A stretch of 64,000 nucleotides of DNA from the NCBI GenBank assembly GCA_027488215.1, contig JAIYCB010000039.1:29797-93796 (forward strand), written 5' to 3'. The translations under genes were made by a program, and so were the position numbers. How positions within the stretch are numbered: the first letter of the stretch is position 1; every line of letters begins with the position of its first letter. Positions 63,917 to 64,000 of the stretch are shown piece by piece. Below the pieces are notes generated by a model. The model ran no database searches. It was not told where the DNA came from and saw only the letters and a program-made list of their open reading frames with translations. Source of the DNA: Comamonadaceae bacterium. Its GTDB lineage: Bacteria > Pseudomonadota > Gammaproteobacteria > Burkholderiales > Burkholderiaceae_C.

Positions 63917-64000
<84 letters not shown>

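Overview
This window comes from a GC-rich betaproteobacterium. The gene order corC-lnt-glyQ-glyS-gmhB-plsC, the two-subunit glycyl-tRNA synthetase and the protein sequences point to Burkholderiales, most likely Comamonadaceae; this is an inference from gene content, not a database match. The window splits into a conserved chromosomal half (1 to about 27.2 kb) and a mosaic genomic island (about 27.2 to 63.95 kb).

Bases 1-15600 hold a leucine/isovalerate degradation (liu) locus, mostly on the minus strand: isovaleryl-CoA dehydrogenase, both methylcrotonoyl-CoA carboxylase subunits (biotin subunit cut by the left edge), methylglutaconyl-CoA hydratase, a thiolase, a second acyl-CoA dehydrogenase, a PaaI-type thioesterase and a beta-carbonic anhydrase that could supply bicarbonate to the carboxylase. 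A MerR-type regulator (LiuR-like) is flanked by two near-identical 23-bp operator-like sites, one in front of the thioesterase/ivd genes and one in the divergent merR/MBL promoter. A VapBC toxin-antitoxin pair with its own perfect palindrome sits inside the locus, between the carboxylase beta subunit and the hydratase.

Bases 15600-27130 are housekeeping: a YgjP-like metallopeptidase, plsC, gmhB, glyS, glyQ, lnt, corC, a GNAT acetyltransferase, then fadD translationally coupled to an MBL-fold hydrolase.

At 27215-27297 lies the 3' half of a tRNA-Phe gene plus its terminator. The same 83 bases recur exactly at 63917-63999, where the tRNA continues past the window edge. Identity stops inside the anticodon loop. 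This is the signature of an element that integrated into tRNA-Phe and left the displaced 3' end at its far border, so the 36.7 kb between the copies is a tRNA-Phe island. No integrase, transposase or conjugation gene is visible in it.

The island is catabolic. In order it carries: a CitE-like lyase; a RuBisCO-like protein with a DUF1537 acid-sugar kinase, an alpha/beta hydrolase and an SDR; a TRAP transporter (dctPQM); an aldehyde dehydrogenase, a zinc alcohol dehydrogenase and a D-tartrate dehydratase-like enolase; a block of GMC oxidoreductase, DUF1330, two SDRs, a family III CoA-transferase, a LysR regulator, a beta-keto acid cleavage enzyme and a second GMC enzyme; a mandelate racemase-like and a mandelate dehydrogenase-like gene; and a partly decayed cluster with LysR, IlvD/Edd dehydratase, haloacetate dehalogenase-like hydrolase, GntR and a 3-hydroxyisobutyrate dehydrogenase-like enzyme. 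It also carries relics of the same families: a LysR remnant, a RuBisCO-like N-terminus fused to a Bug/TctC fragment, a truncated BKACE, a broken TRAP binding protein, a histidine-kinase tail and a Kef-type antiporter tail. The most striking pattern is reciprocal decay of two divergent lysR/RuBisCO-like modules: one keeps only the RuBisCO-like gene, the other only the regulator.
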